Counted from the first letter of the stretch, positions 38,250 through 47,650 are shown. The stretch: 64,000 bases of DNA from Neobacillus drentensis (GCF_021560175.1 NZ_CP091110.1:1416001-1480000); one strand, 5' to 3'. A program made the numbers and translations. The notes: generated by a model not told the origin, from the sequence alone.

Positions 38250-38696
38250 ATGGATATCGATCAAATTGATTTTCAAATTCTCAGGTTACTAACCGAAAAT
38301 TCACGTGTCCAATGGAAGGACTTAGGCGAAAAAATTCATATGACGGGTCAAGCAGTAGGAAACCGTATTAGAAAACTTGAAGATAGTGGTGTCATTAAAG
38401 CCTACTCACTAATAATCGATGAAATGAAGCTGGGGCTGATCTTTACAGCGTTTGTCATTGTTCATATGAAATCAGCAAATCATGATGCTTTTATTCGGTT
38501 TATTAAAGATCGAAAAGAGGTAGTTGAAGCTCACCGAGTATCTGGGCAAGGCTGTTACCATTTAAAACTAAAAGTTAAATCCCAAGAACAATTGAATCAA
38601 ATTCTTAATAAACTTCTCGATCATGGGAACTATAGTTTAAATCTGTCCATACAAGAGATTAAACAACAACACTCTTGGACTAGCACATTACAATAA
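38250..38696 (+). CDS. Lrp/AsnC-family transcriptional regulator
   Basis: 148 residues with HTH (SRVQWKDLGEKIHMTGQAVGNRI, about 18-40) and RAM domain. GAAAGGAA precedes the ATG. It is a clear paralogue of the protein at 21765, with the same LGEK..HMTG helix and VSGQGCYHLKLK loop. It also lies divergent from a small hydrolase gene and may regulate it. Confidence 0.92.
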   Translation: MDIDQIDFQILRLLTENSRVQWKDLGEKIHMTGQAVGNRIRKLEDSGVIKAYSLIIDEMKLGLIFTAFVIVHMKSANHDAFIRFIKDRKEVVEAHRVSGQGCYHLKLKVKSQEQLNQILNKLLDHGNYSLNLSIQEIKQQHSWTSTLQ

Positions 38697-38742
38697 ATGT
38701 TTGCTCCGTTAATATGAAAACCAACCAACTGAATGATAAAAA

Positions 38743-38797
38743 CAGCAAAAAAAGGTATAATTCTCTCCGATTTAGAGAGTATTATACCTTTTTTGCT
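38743..38797. terminator. Bidirectional terminator between Lrp and HxlR genes
   Basis: A long hairpin: AGCAAAAAA, GGTATAAT and CTCTC on the left pair with GAGAG, ATTATACC and TTTTTTGCT on the right with small bulges. A-runs and T-runs on both sides allow it to end both convergent transcripts. Confidence 0.85.
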
Positions 38798-38840
38798 TAG
38801 TGAGACATCCATAATGTAGAATTTGGTGCATTTCTCTCTT

Positions 38841-39200
38841 TTACTTTTCTTTATTATGCTCTCCCCACTGGCACATTTCCTGAATAATAGGCCAGAGAGT
38901 TTGCCCTTTTTCAGTAAGGCTGTATTCGACCTTTGGAGGAATTTGTGGATATTCCTTACGATGAACTAAACCATCGTTCTGCATTTCCTTTAAGGTAGAA
39001 CTGAGTGTTTTATAGGTTATCTTCCCTAGCATACGCTGAAGTTCATTATAGCGGACTGTACCGTTCCTTGATAAATGGTAAATAATTAGCAGTTTCCATT
39101 TACCGTTGATAATGGAGAGTGTATAGCCAAAAAAAGGCTCCTGGCTTTCAGAAATTTTCTCGTTTCTATCAGACATATTAACATTGGACCTTTTTATCAT
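38841..39200 (-). CDS. HxlR-family (MarR-like winged helix) regulator
   Basis: 119 residues. The HxlR signature is present: INGKWKLLIIYHLS near residue 32, RYNELQRMLGKITYKTLSSTLKEM as recognition helix region, and YSLTEKGQTLWPII. AGGAGG lies 8 bases upstream of the ATG at 39200. Many HxlR proteins sense aldehydes, quinones or disulfide stress. It is divergent from the sirtuin operon, and the AGTATG-N13-CATACT palindrome between them is its likely operator. Confidence 0.92.
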   Translation of the reverse strand: MIKRSNVNMSDRNEKISESQEPFFGYTLSIINGKWKLLIIYHLSRNGTVRYNELQRMLGKITYKTLSSTLKEMQNDGLVHRKEYPQIPPKVEYSLTEKGQTLWPIIQEMCQWGEHNKEK

Positions 39201-39218
39201 TACACTATCCTCCTAGAT

Positions 39219-39297
39219 AGTATGTGTCATAAAAGTGCATACTTGTTTGTAATTGTATATTGACTATATAATACATTTGAATCCAAGTAAAGGAGGA
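39219..39297 (+). promoter_or_regulatory. HxlR-type operator and promoter of the sirtuin operon
   Basis: AGTATG (39219-39224) and CATACT (39238-39243) form a palindrome with a 13-base centre that overlaps TTGTTT (39243-39248); TATAAT follows at 39267-39272. The transcribed leader begins near ATCCAAGTAAAGGAGG. The whole block recurs at 36521-36597. Confidence 0.78.
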
Positions 39298-39384
39298 TTC
39301 AAATATTTGTTTTCGAGAAAGTGCTATATATATAAAACAATATTTTTCAACTTTGAAAAAAATCATTAGGAGGACAAAGTAATT

Positions 39385-40260
39385 ATGTTATCACAACAAT
39401 ATCAAGACAATATAGACACATTACTAAAGAAAATAGAAGAAGCTGAGGCGATTGTGGTTGGTGGCGCTGCTGGGATGTCTGAGGCTATTGGACATAGTTT
39501 TTATCATACTGATGCGAATTTTCTAAAGCATTTTGGAAAATTTGCAGATAAATATGGTATTAAAAACCTTTTTAAGGGCTTTTATTACCGATTTTCTACA
39601 AGAGAAGAACGGTGGGCTTTTCTTGCAACTGAAATCAAATATATATATGATGCCGAAGCCGGTCGCCCATACCTTGACTTATTGCAACTACTTCAAGGCA
39701 AAAATTATTTCATTGTTACAACGAATCAAGACTCCCAGTTTTCCAAAACTTTCCCTGAAGAAAAAGTATCCCCAATTCAAGGCGATTTGCGTTATTTTCA
39801 ATGCGGCTCCCGTTGCCATGATCAGGTTTATTATAATAAAGAGCAAGTTGAGAACATGTATGCAAACATAGATGGAACCAGAATTCCAACAGAATTAATT
39901 CCATTATGTCCAAAGTGCGGGCAGGAAATGGAACCATGGGTGCGCTCTTATGTATTTCTGGAAGGTAGCTCTTACAGAAATGAATTAAGAAAATACAATG
40001 AGTTTCTTATAAAAAACAAAGATAAAAAGGTTCTCTTTCTGGAGTTAGGTGTGGGAACCATGACACCGATGTTCATCAAAGAACCCTTCTGGAACATGAC
40101 TTACAGTTGGCCGGATGCATACTACATTGCCATCAATCCAAAGGATGCATTGTTGCCAAGGGAACTGAAGGATAAGGGACTCGCCATTCATGAAGATATT
40201 GCTGTGGTATTACAAGATGCTTTGAACGAGAAAGCAAAAAGAGATACGGATATTGGATAA
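39385..40260 (+). CDS. Class-M-like sirtuin (SIR2 family NAD-dependent enzyme)
   Basis: 291 residues with a divergent sirtuin fold. The NAD motif is GGAAGMS (26-32) instead of GAGIS. TTNQD (112-116) replaces TQNID. Gln132 in IQGDLRYFQC stands where classical sirtuins have the catalytic His. The zinc cysteines are Cys140, Cys144, Cys175 and Cys178. These changes match the macrodomain-linked SirTM group, which ADP-ribosylates protein (for example a lipoylated GcvH-like carrier) rather than deacetylating. TAGGAGGA precedes the ATG. It is the first gene of an operon divergent from HxlR; no macrodomain, GcvH-L or LplA gene is beside it here. Confidence 0.85.
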   Translation: MLSQQYQDNIDTLLKKIEEAEAIVVGGAAGMSEAIGHSFYHTDANFLKHFGKFADKYGIKNLFKGFYYRFSTREERWAFLATEIKYIYDAEAGRPYLDLLQLLQGKNYFIVTTNQDSQFSKTFPEEKVSPIQGDLRYFQCGSRCHDQVYYNKEQVENMYANIDGTRIPTELIPLCPKCGQEMEPWVRSYVFLEGSSYRNELRKYNEFLIKNKDKKVLFLELGVGTMTPMFIKEPFWNMTYSWPDAYYIAINPKDALLPRELKDKGLAIHEDIAVVLQDALNEKAKRDTDIG

Positions 40261-40336
40261 GTACAGAGCAATCCGGCTTCGCATATGTAAGGAATAACTA
40301 ATTCAAAATCAAAATTTTATAAAATTGGAGGATCAT

Positions 40337-41182
40337 ATGGAAGAGAAGTATCAAAAGGTTTTAAGCAAAATCAAGGAGGCTGACAGCATTGTCATTGGCG
40401 CAAGTAACGGCCTCGCCATTTCGGAAGGTTATAATATCTTTGCAGAGGATTCTTCCTACCTGGAACATTTTGGTGATTTTCGTAAAAAGTATGGTTTTCG
40501 TAGTATCCTACAGGGATCTTTTTATCCATATCCTTCCGAGGAAGAAAAGTGGGCATTTTTCAGCCGTATGTACGCCTACTTTTTAAACAACAAGGAAGCT
40601 AGTCCTGTCATGAAGAACCTTTATGAACTGGTGAAGGATAAAAATTATTTTGTGGTTACCTCTAATACAGATTCTCATTTTACACTGGCAGGATTTCAAA
40701 AGGAACGCCTTTTCGAAATAGAGGGCAATAGTCGGTATTTGCAATGTTCTCATGGTTGCCATAATCGAATTTACCCAGGTGACGTAATATTGAGTAAAAT
40801 GGCCCAACACCAAGAGAATGGAAAAGTCCCTCTGGATCTTATTCCTAAGTGTCCAGAGTGCGACGGCCTAATGCAAGTCCATGTCGAAGTCGATCGGAAT
40901 TTTCTAAGGGGTGAGGCATGGCAAGCCAACTTTGATGCTTATCAGAATTTTATCGATAATGCTCATGGCAAAAAATTAGTCCTGCTGGAATTAGGCGTAG
41001 GTGCTAGAAATCAATTGATTAAAGCCCCGTTTATGAATTTAACTAGCTTAGAGGAAAATGCAACCTATATTACTTTTAATAGAGGATCCAAGCTTTTTAT
41101 TCCAGATGTAATTGCTTCTAAATCCATTGGGATCGACGGTAATATTGCGGAAGTGTTAGAGCATTTGGTGCAGATGAAATAA
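40337..41182 (+). CDS. Second divergent sirtuin-like protein (His/Gln replaced by Glu)
   Basis: 281 residues, clearly related in plan to the preceding gene. NAD motif GASNGLAIS (21-29), SNTDSHF (109-115), EIEGNSRYLQC with Glu129 at the catalytic His/Gln site, and zinc cysteines Cys137, Cys141, Cys172 and Cys175. TTGGAGGA lies 4 bases before ATG 40337. The replacement of the active residue suggests a changed chemistry, an inactive regulatory subunit or NAD sensing. The gene starts 76 bases after the first sirtuin. Confidence 0.82.
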   Translation: MEEKYQKVLSKIKEADSIVIGASNGLAISEGYNIFAEDSSYLEHFGDFRKKYGFRSILQGSFYPYPSEEEKWAFFSRMYAYFLNNKEASPVMKNLYELVKDKNYFVVTSNTDSHFTLAGFQKERLFEIEGNSRYLQCSHGCHNRIYPGDVILSKMAQHQENGKVPLDLIPKCPECDGLMQVHVEVDRNFLRGEAWQANFDAYQNFIDNAHGKKLVLLELGVGARNQLIKAPFMNLTSLEENATYITFNRGSKLFIPDVIASKSIGIDGNIAEVLEHLVQMK

Positions 41183-41216
41183 GCTGTTTATTAGAAAACA
41201 GAGGAGGGAATGAATG

Positions 41217-41795
41217 ATGTTTCTAGCGAATGTTCTGAATGATCCTGCCTGTCAACCAATCAAAAAGGTTTATGAACGATGGTTTACATTCATGGAAGAA
41301 ACGATAGAGTTTTGGCTTCCGAATAGTGTATGGCATACGAAAACCCATTGTGCTCGCGTGCTGCTCCTAGCACTCCTCATCGGACATCAAAAAGGTCAGA
41401 GTGAGGAGGAGATGGATGCACTTGGAATGGCGGCTGTTTTCCATGATTCCCGCCGCCTTGATGATGGGATTGATAAGGGGCATGGTGGCCGTGCGGCAGA
41501 GTATTACAAAGATTATTGCTGTGCACACGATTTGCCGTATGATGAGAAAACCTACTACATCACCTATTACCATGACCAGGATGATTCGCTAGGTTTGTCT
41601 GAGATTGCAAAGTCCCCTAGTTTAAGTGAAAGGGCCGTGCTGGTGTATCAGATTTTCAAGGATGCCGACGCACTGGATCGCTTCCGTCTGGGCTCTGATG
41701 CTTTGAATGTAAATTTTCTTCGGACAAAAGAAGCACATGGACTTGTTGACTTTGCAAAATATCTCTTACAGAAAAGTAGAGAAACTAATTCGTGA
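41217..41795 (+). CDS. HD-domain metal-dependent phosphohydrolase
   Basis: 192 residues. HD landmarks are WHTKTHCARVLLLA (first His), AAVFHDSRRLDDG (HD pair) and FKDADALDRFR (final Asp), as in small nucleotide phosphohydrolases. AGGAGGG (41202-41208) fits ATG 41217 with 8 bases; ATG 41214 is also possible. It starts 34 bases after the second sirtuin stop and is surely in the same operon. The substrate could be a nucleotide or an ADP-ribose-like molecule; this is inference from the NAD-related neighbours. Confidence 0.85.
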   Translation: MFLANVLNDPACQPIKKVYERWFTFMEETIEFWLPNSVWHTKTHCARVLLLALLIGHQKGQSEEEMDALGMAAVFHDSRRLDDGIDKGHGGRAAEYYKDYCCAHDLPYDEKTYYITYYHDQDDSLGLSEIAKSPSLSERAVLVYQIFKDADALDRFRLGSDALNVNFLRTKEAHGLVDFAKYLLQKSRETNS

Positions 41796-41868
41796 AAATA
41801 TAGAGAGGAAAAATCTACTTATCTTGTGCAAGTCCGAGAGTATTTTGCTGGCTTAGGAGGTAAGAATT

Positions 41869-42007
41869 ATGAATAAGTATATCGATGATAGTTTCGCTCC
41901 TTTTATGGGAAGAGTACAAACGTTCTTTAAATCCAGCCGAATATACTTACATTTACGGACCTCGGATAAACAATGGTAAACCATATGAAACTATGCTTCC
42001 ATACTGA
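41869..42007 (+). pseudogene. Probable internally deleted nicotinate phosphoribosyltransferase remnant
   Basis: A strong TTAGGAGG site precedes ATG 41869, whose frame starts MNKYIDDSFA, like the N-terminus of nicotinate phosphoribosyltransferases (PncB). In another frame the same stretch reads SLLLWEEYKRSLNPAEY, like the C-terminal helix of those enzymes, and stops at 42005-42007. The two ends thus lie within about 140 bases, with the roughly 440 codons between them gone. The motifs are short and recalled from memory, so the assignment is tentative. It would have been the fourth gene of the sirtuin operon. Confidence 0.45.
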
Positions 42008-42049
42008 AATTATTGAATAAACACGAAAACAACTAGGTCGGTGAAATAG

Positions 42050-42271
42050 ATGATTGATTTTTTACAGCGAATTAATGAACTAGCTAAAAAGCAGCGTGAG
42101 GAAGGTTTAACCAATGCTGAAAAAGTTGAGCAACAGGTGCTTCGAGAAGATTATTTACGTGAAATACGTGGACAAGTGATCCACACTTTCTCAGGGATGA
42201 AGGTGCTGGATCCACTTGGAAATGATGTAACACCTGAAAAGGTCCGCAATTTAAAAACAAAAGATTTATAG
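42050..42271 (+). CDS. DUF896 family small protein (YnzC-like)
   Basis: 73 residues, two helices in a hairpin with the family pattern INELAKKQREEGLTNAEK and LREDYLREIRGQV. Conserved in Bacillaceae; YnzC is co-transcribed with SOS genes in Bacillus subtilis, but the biochemical role is unknown. GGTCGGTG lies before the ATG. It precedes hslO by 26 bases. Confidence 0.92.
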   Translation: MIDFLQRINELAKKQREEGLTNAEKVEQQVLREDYLREIRGQVIHTFSGMKVLDPLGNDVTPEKVRNLKTKDL

Positions 42272-42297
42272 CATATATAAAAGAATAGGAGATTTAG

Positions 42298-43179
42298 GTG
42301 AAAGATTATTTAGTAAAAGCCATTGCTCATAATAAACAAGTGCGTGCATATGCCGCTATTACAACTGAAACAATTGAAGAAGCAAGACGCCGCCATGATA
42401 TGCAAGCGGTCGCTTCAGTGGTCCTGGGACGTTCCATGACAGCAGGAGTCATACTTGGCGCCATGCTAAAAGGTGTAGAAAAACTAACCATAAAAATGAA
42501 TGGAGGCGGACCAATTGGAACCATCCTAGTAGATGCAAATGCCAAGGGTGAAGTAAGAGGGTATGTTTCAAATCCCCATGCGTACGCAGGGCTGAATCAG
42601 CAAGGTTTACTTGATATTAAATCGGTGGTGGGAACAAATGGAATCCTTTCCGTTACCAAAGATATAGGATTGAAACACCCCTTCATTGGCCAGGTTCCTA
42701 TTGAATCGGGTGAAATCGGTGAGGATTTTGCCTCTTATCTACTGCATTCAGAACAAGTAGCATCCTCTGTTGGTGTAGGTGTACTAGTAAACCCAGACTT
42801 AACCATTCAAGCTGCTGGTGGTTTTATTATTCAGCTTATGCCGAACACAGAAGAAGAGACTATTCGCGTAATTGAAGAACGTTTACAAACGATGCCTTCC
42901 ATTTCATCGATGATTGGGCAAGGTATAACACCAGATCAAATTCTGAAACAATTACTAGGTGAAGAAAATGTCAGCATACTTGAAACAATCCCAGTTCAAT
43001 TTAGATGTGAATGCTCTAGAAATAGAATCTCGAATGGTATTTTAAGTCTAGGAAGCGAAGAAATTCAAGATATGATAGAGACGGAAGGACAGGCTGAAGC
43101 GCAATGCCATTTTTGTAATGAAATCTACTTATATAATAAAGAAGATTTAGAAACTTTATTAAAAGCGGACATTTCATAA
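42298..43179 (+). CDS. hslO: Hsp33 redox-regulated chaperone
   Basis: 293 residues. Chaperone domain (1-230) and C-terminal redox switch with four zinc cysteines in the CxC (RCECSRNR) and CxxC (CHFCNEIY) motifs. Oxidation releases zinc and activates holdase function. GTG start with AGGAGATTTAG upstream. Both motif pairs are intact. Its position near thiol and NAD stress genes fits oxidative stress. Confidence 0.96.
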   Translation: MKDYLVKAIAHNKQVRAYAAITTETIEEARRRHDMQAVASVVLGRSMTAGVILGAMLKGVEKLTIKMNGGGPIGTILVDANAKGEVRGYVSNPHAYAGLNQQGLLDIKSVVGTNGILSVTKDIGLKHPFIGQVPIESGEIGEDFASYLLHSEQVASSVGVGVLVNPDLTIQAAGGFIIQLMPNTEEETIRVIEERLQTMPSISSMIGQGITPDQILKQLLGEENVSILETIPVQFRCECSRNRISNGILSLGSEEIQDMIETEGQAEAQCHFCNEIYLYNKEDLETLLKADIS

Positions 43180-43200
43180 AGTATAAAGGAGCGTAATTGA

Positions 43201-44379
<1,179 letters not shown>

Positions 44380-44461
44380 AGAAGAATTGAAACTAAAAAC
44401 GGTCTCCTGTTATGATTTTTTTAAAATTTTACAAAAGTAATTTAATTAGGAGATGATGTTT

Positions 44462-44884
44462 ATGACATGGACAATAATTTCAATCATTCTTATAAGTCTT
44501 CTTAAAATATTAGTAACTTGTCTTCCAACCGGTACAGTCGAATGGTTAATGAAGAAATTTGAGACTCATTCAAAACTTAATGTCGAAAACATCACTTTAA
44601 CCATTGACGGAAAACAACTTGAAGTTGAAGATAAAATCAAAGTGATTAATGATTTTAATGAGGCAATTTTTACAAAGAAACACTATATATTCCCGGGAAC
44701 AGAAGATGCTTTTTTAAGTCCGGAGGATAGTGAAACACCCATAGTCATTGATACTAAAATAGGAAAAAGAGATGTTAGGTTATTATTGTATAGATACAAT
44801 GACCGCGTCGATGTTGTTAAAAAGTATAAAAAGAAATTGGTGGCATATAGTTTGCTTTCCGAAAACCTTCAAAAACTGTCGTAG
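44462..44884 (+). CDS. yfmQ: YfmQ family protein
   Basis: 140 residues. One N-terminal membrane helix (about 3-22) followed by a soluble domain with FNEAIFTKKHYIFPG and TPIVIDTKIGKRDVRL stretches, as I recall for Bacillus YfmQ. Function unknown. TAGGAG (44447-44452) is 9 bases from ATG 44462; ATG 44453 overlaps the site. A terminator follows 27 bases after the stop. Confidence 0.8.
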   Translation: MTWTIISIILISLLKILVTCLPTGTVEWLMKKFETHSKLNVENITLTIDGKQLEVEDKIKVINDFNEAIFTKKHYIFPGTEDAFLSPEDSETPIVIDTKIGKRDVRLLLYRYNDRVDVVKKYKKKLVAYSLLSENLQKLS

Positions 44885-44910
44885 CCACTGACATTACACA
44901 GGGAATGAAG

Positions 44911-44946
44911 AAAATCCACGCTCTTTAGGGTGTGGATTTTTTAGTT
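44911..44946. terminator. Terminator after yfmQ
   Basis: AAAATCCAC (44911-44919) and GTGGATTTT (44932-44940) pair over 9 bp with T residues after. It overlaps the end of the minus-strand LysR remnant, so it may have served both genes. Confidence 0.8.
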
Positions 44947-45450
44947 TTAAAAATGAGTCCATCTTCGTGTCTATTTATAAAGTACTCAAATTCCTTAGTA
45001 AATAAAGAGATTAAAGGATTAAGATTATTTTTATTCCAGGCAATAATGAAAACAATTTCCTCTATTTTTTCTTCTAGTTCAATAAAACGAAGTGTTGGAG
45101 GGGGATTGACCATTGCAACGGGAAGAATGGAAATACCAATACCGGCTTCAACCATGAGTAACACGGTTTCAAAGTGAGAACATTCCTGTATGATGTTTGG
45201 AGAGATACCATACTTCAAAAAGAGTTCCGAAATATGTTTGAATCCATCTGGGGACACTTCTGGATTAATAACGATGATCTGCTCAGAGGCAATCGAAGTT
45301 ATACTAATTTTTCTATGATTCGCAAGAGGATGTTCACTATTCATAACAACTGTAATGGGGATTTTGGATATTTTCCTAGAGATAATTTCGGGGAATTTTT
45401 CAATTGTTAACGATAGAGTAAAACCAATATCAATTTCTCCTGAAGATTTT
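44925..45450 (-). pseudogene. C-terminal part of a LysR regulator
   Basis: The minus strand is open from about 45450 to the stop at 44925. It reads GEIDIGFTLSLTIEKFP, VVMNSEHPLANH and AGIGISILPVAMVN, the effector domain of a LysR protein. Stops close the frame above 45455 and the DNA-binding half is absent. The internal ATG at 45344 has no ribosome site. Close relative in style of the LysR at 5608 (both end with AWKKNNLNP or AWNKNNLNP motifs). Confidence 0.85.
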
Positions 45451-45451
45451 T

Positions 45452-45655
45452 ATTATTCTTCTATGTATCATCATTATGTAAATTACAGTCCAAAACTTGT
45501 TTCAGCCCCTGGGGAGGCAAAATCCGATTTATGGATATGGACACAGCTGGCAGCAAGACTTGGATTCGGTGATGATTTTGCTTATACGCGAGATAAATGG
45601 TTAAGGATGACCTTAAAGCCGCTGAAAGATTCAGGCATTACTCTTGAAAAGTTAA
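45452..45655 (+). pseudogene. Fragment of a molybdopterin oxidoreductase
   Basis: Plus-strand frame reading YSPKLVSAPGEAKSDLWIW, TQLAARLGFGDDF and YTRDKWLRM. This is an internal segment found in large molybdopterin-bis-guanine-dinucleotide oxidoreductases of the DMSO-reductase family. Both ends are missing; the left end abuts the LysR fragment and the right end an inverted repeat. Longer frames that run through the region are chance fusions of unrelated pieces. Confidence 0.7.
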
Positions 45656-45705
45656 TTGGCCAACCTGGAGGAGGAGCCAATTATGCTAATCTCCAGGTTG
45701 GCCAA
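45656..45705. repeat. Perfect 15-bp inverted repeat at a fragment junction
   Basis: TTGGCCAACCTGGAG (45656-45670) and its exact complement (45691-45705) flank a 20-base loop. It joins the molybdopterin-oxidoreductase fragment to the MscS fragment. It may be an old terminator or a mobile-element end; no T-run follows. Confidence 0.65.
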
Positions 45706-45816
45706 AGTTTCGCTTATCTTTCGTATACATGACCATCCGTGGATACGGAATTTCAATTCCATGCTCATCTAAAGAAAGTTTAATATCTTTGCGAATTTTC
45801 CTTTGCTTTTTCGGGA
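45686..45816 (-). pseudogene. C-terminal fragment of a MscS-type mechanosensitive channel
   Basis: The minus strand reads RKIRKDIKLSLDEHGIEIP and YPRMVMYTKDK before its stop at 45686. This is the last cytoplasmic part of small MscS channels (YkuT-like). Only about 43 codons remain; the membrane region is missing. The upstream end meets the IS3 fragment. Confidence 0.7.
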
Positions 45817-45975
45817 GCATTGAAAAGTGAAAAGTATTATCTGAACAAGTACAGCACATTTGAAGAGTTGAAAAAAGACTAAACGGCCTTAGTCCCTTTG
45901 AATACAGGGCTAACGCCGCTTAGTGTCTTTTATTTATTTTCGCTTTCTACTTGACGGGGGGCACTTCACAATACC
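45817..45975 (+). mobile_element. IS3-family (IS150-like) transposase remnant, right end
   Basis: A plus-strand frame reads ALKSEKYYLNKYSTFEELKKD. After an internal deletion of roughly 18 codons it continues in a second frame as NGLSPFEYRANAA and stops, the usual C-terminus of IS3-family OrfB transposases. A following CTACTTGACGGGGGGCACTT stretch could be the right terminal repeat. The catalytic core and left end are gone. It marks the recombination behind the neighbouring gene fragments. Confidence 0.75.
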
Positions 45976-46008
45976 GGAGCATCTACTGCAGCATAAAAAA
46001 GTCTTTTA

Positions 46009-47361
46009 TTAAGCTTGCTCAGTCTTTGGTTCAATCATAGTAAATAGAATGAAAAGAGTAAGTAATGCACTTCCCGCAAAGAATATAAACACGAGATTCC
46101 AGTTAAATGAATCCAAGAGTAGACCCACTAGGAATGGAGCAAATGCACCACCCAGCGATCCTGCAGTGTTTATTATGGATGCTGCAAAAGAAACCTTGTC
46201 TTTTGAGGCAAGTCCCATAGGATAGACCAAAAAAGTGGAGTAGCCAAGATTTAAAATAATACCTGTCAATAAAAGCAGAGCACCCAGTATTACAGGATTA
46301 TTAGGAGCATAAATAAGTGAATACATCATGAGTACAGTTGCTCCGGCAGTTAAAATCATATTAGGTTTACGTCGTTTTTCAAAAACATTATCTGATAGCC
46401 ATCCACCAAAGATATTCCCAATCATCGCGCCGATCCAAGGAGCTGAAGCTACAAAACCCATTTTCATGGTAGAAAACCCTTTAACGTCAACCAAATAAGT
46501 AGGTACCCATGTCATGATTGAGTATTGAATCCCTACTAAAAGGAAATAACCTAAAGCACAGCCCCAAATACTCCATGAAAAAACTACTTTTCTATTGGTA
46601 TCCAACGGTTTAATATTTTTCGAGCGAATCAATTTATCCAGCCAGTTTAAGTTTCTCTTTTGACTAGGGACTTTCGTCTTTGTTACAACTGTTTGTTCAA
46701 CTGGACTTTGGTCATTAATATAATTTATCTCAGACTCTGAGGTATACCGACTTTCTTCCGGTTTGTCTTTTACCAACCACCACCATAATGCAGCAGTAAT
46801 GAAACCAGGAATAGCAAATAGATAAAATACGTCTCGCCAGCCATACGTGATAATGATGAAAGCACAAAGCGGAGGTACTACAGCAGGCGCAAATTTAATT
46901 GATGCCATAAAAATTCCAGTTGCAAATCCCTTTTCTTTAGGAGGGAACCATCTATTTATGGTAGAGACAATTCCTATATTAAGTGGTCCTTCTGCGGCAC
47001 CCAATAATAAACGTGCCACTTTCAAATGTAATATTGAACTAGCCAATCCTGTGAATAATGTTGCCAAAGAAGTTAGAATGACTGAAATTGAGAATATGTT
47101 CCGTACTCCTTTTTTACCAAAGTACATACCTGCTGGAATTTGAATTGCAGCATAAGTAAGATAAAACAAGCTCGTCATCAACCCAATATCGGTATTACTC
47201 ATATGGAAACTATCCTTTATAGTTGGAATAATTACACCCATATTAGATCTATCTGCACCAGCTATCATATACACTAAAAAGATTAAGGTCAGTACAACCC
47301 AACGAAATCGGGTTTTTTTCTTTAATTGAGGTTGTGATTCCTTTGCCAAAGCCTCTCTCAA
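46009..47361 (-). CDS. MFS transporter, anion:cation symporter (ACS) family
   Basis: 450 residues with 12 membrane helices. ACS features are ADRSNMGVIIP in helix 1, the GVRNIFSIS loop and RLLLGAAEGPLNIG in helix 4. Relatives import sugar acids, hydroxy acids or aromatic acids with H+ or Na+. It starts with TTG at 47361 after AGGAGGAG. Its upstream region shares a 74-bp element with the RraA operon on the other side of the LysR gene, so the transporter probably supplies that pathway. Confidence 0.9.
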   Translation of the reverse strand: MREALAKESQPQLKKKTRFRWVVLTLIFLVYMIAGADRSNMGVIIPTIKDSFHMSNTDIGLMTSLFYLTYAAIQIPAGMYFGKKGVRNIFSISVILTSLATLFTGLASSILHLKVARLLLGAAEGPLNIGIVSTINRWFPPKEKGFATGIFMASIKFAPAVVPPLCAFIIITYGWRDVFYLFAIPGFITAALWWWLVKDKPEESRYTSESEINYINDQSPVEQTVVTKTKVPSQKRNLNWLDKLIRSKNIKPLDTNRKVVFSWSIWGCALGYFLLVGIQYSIMTWVPTYLVDVKGFSTMKMGFVASAPWIGAMIGNIFGGWLSDNVFEKRRKPNMILTAGATVLMMYSLIYAPNNPVILGALLLLTGIILNLGYSTFLVYPMGLASKDKVSFAASIINTAGSLGGAFAPFLVGLLLDSFNWNLVFIFFAGSALLTLFILFTMIEPKTEQA

Positions 47362-47576
47362 TTTAACTCCTCCTACCTAAAATTAAATTTTACTACAAAA
47401 AATTGGTATAGTCATAAAAACATTAGCAAAAATTATAAAATCATTTCAAAATAAAAGTTAAATATCTGCTACATTATCAATTTTTGGAGTAGTTAACTAT
47501 TCTTACTTTACTTCCCAAATTTTGATCAAACGCTTGAGTTCTACTATCTCCTTTCTTAAATTAGGATAAATTTTTT

Positions 47577-47650
47577 ATTCCCGGAAATCTAATTTTATAT
47601 TAGCAAACGCTTACATCAATTAATAACGATAATTTTAAATGTTAATTATC
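47577..47650 (-). promoter_or_regulatory. 74-bp regulatory element, copy 1 (cre site plus palindrome)
   Basis: Read on the minus strand this block is identical at 65 of 74 positions to 48804-48877. It contains TGTAAGCGTTTGCT (47602-47615), a full match to the cre consensus for CcpA, and ATTTCCGGGAAT, a nearly perfect palindrome. It lies about 220-290 bases upstream of the ACS transporter start. The remaining AT-rich bases of the 47362-47728 gap hold no gene. Confidence 0.75.

Noticed and set aside
39385-41182. Known phage-defence SIR2 system
   Set aside because: The proteins are small class-M-like sirtuins with zinc cysteines, unlike the large NADase SIR2 domains of Thoeris, DSR or SIR2-APAZ systems, and no partner of those systems is nearby. 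A defence role is kept only as one possibility.
45355-45732. A single 125-residue plus-strand gene
   Set aside because: It fuses antisense LysR sequence, a molybdopterin oxidoreductase fragment and antisense MscS sequence; no ribosome site.
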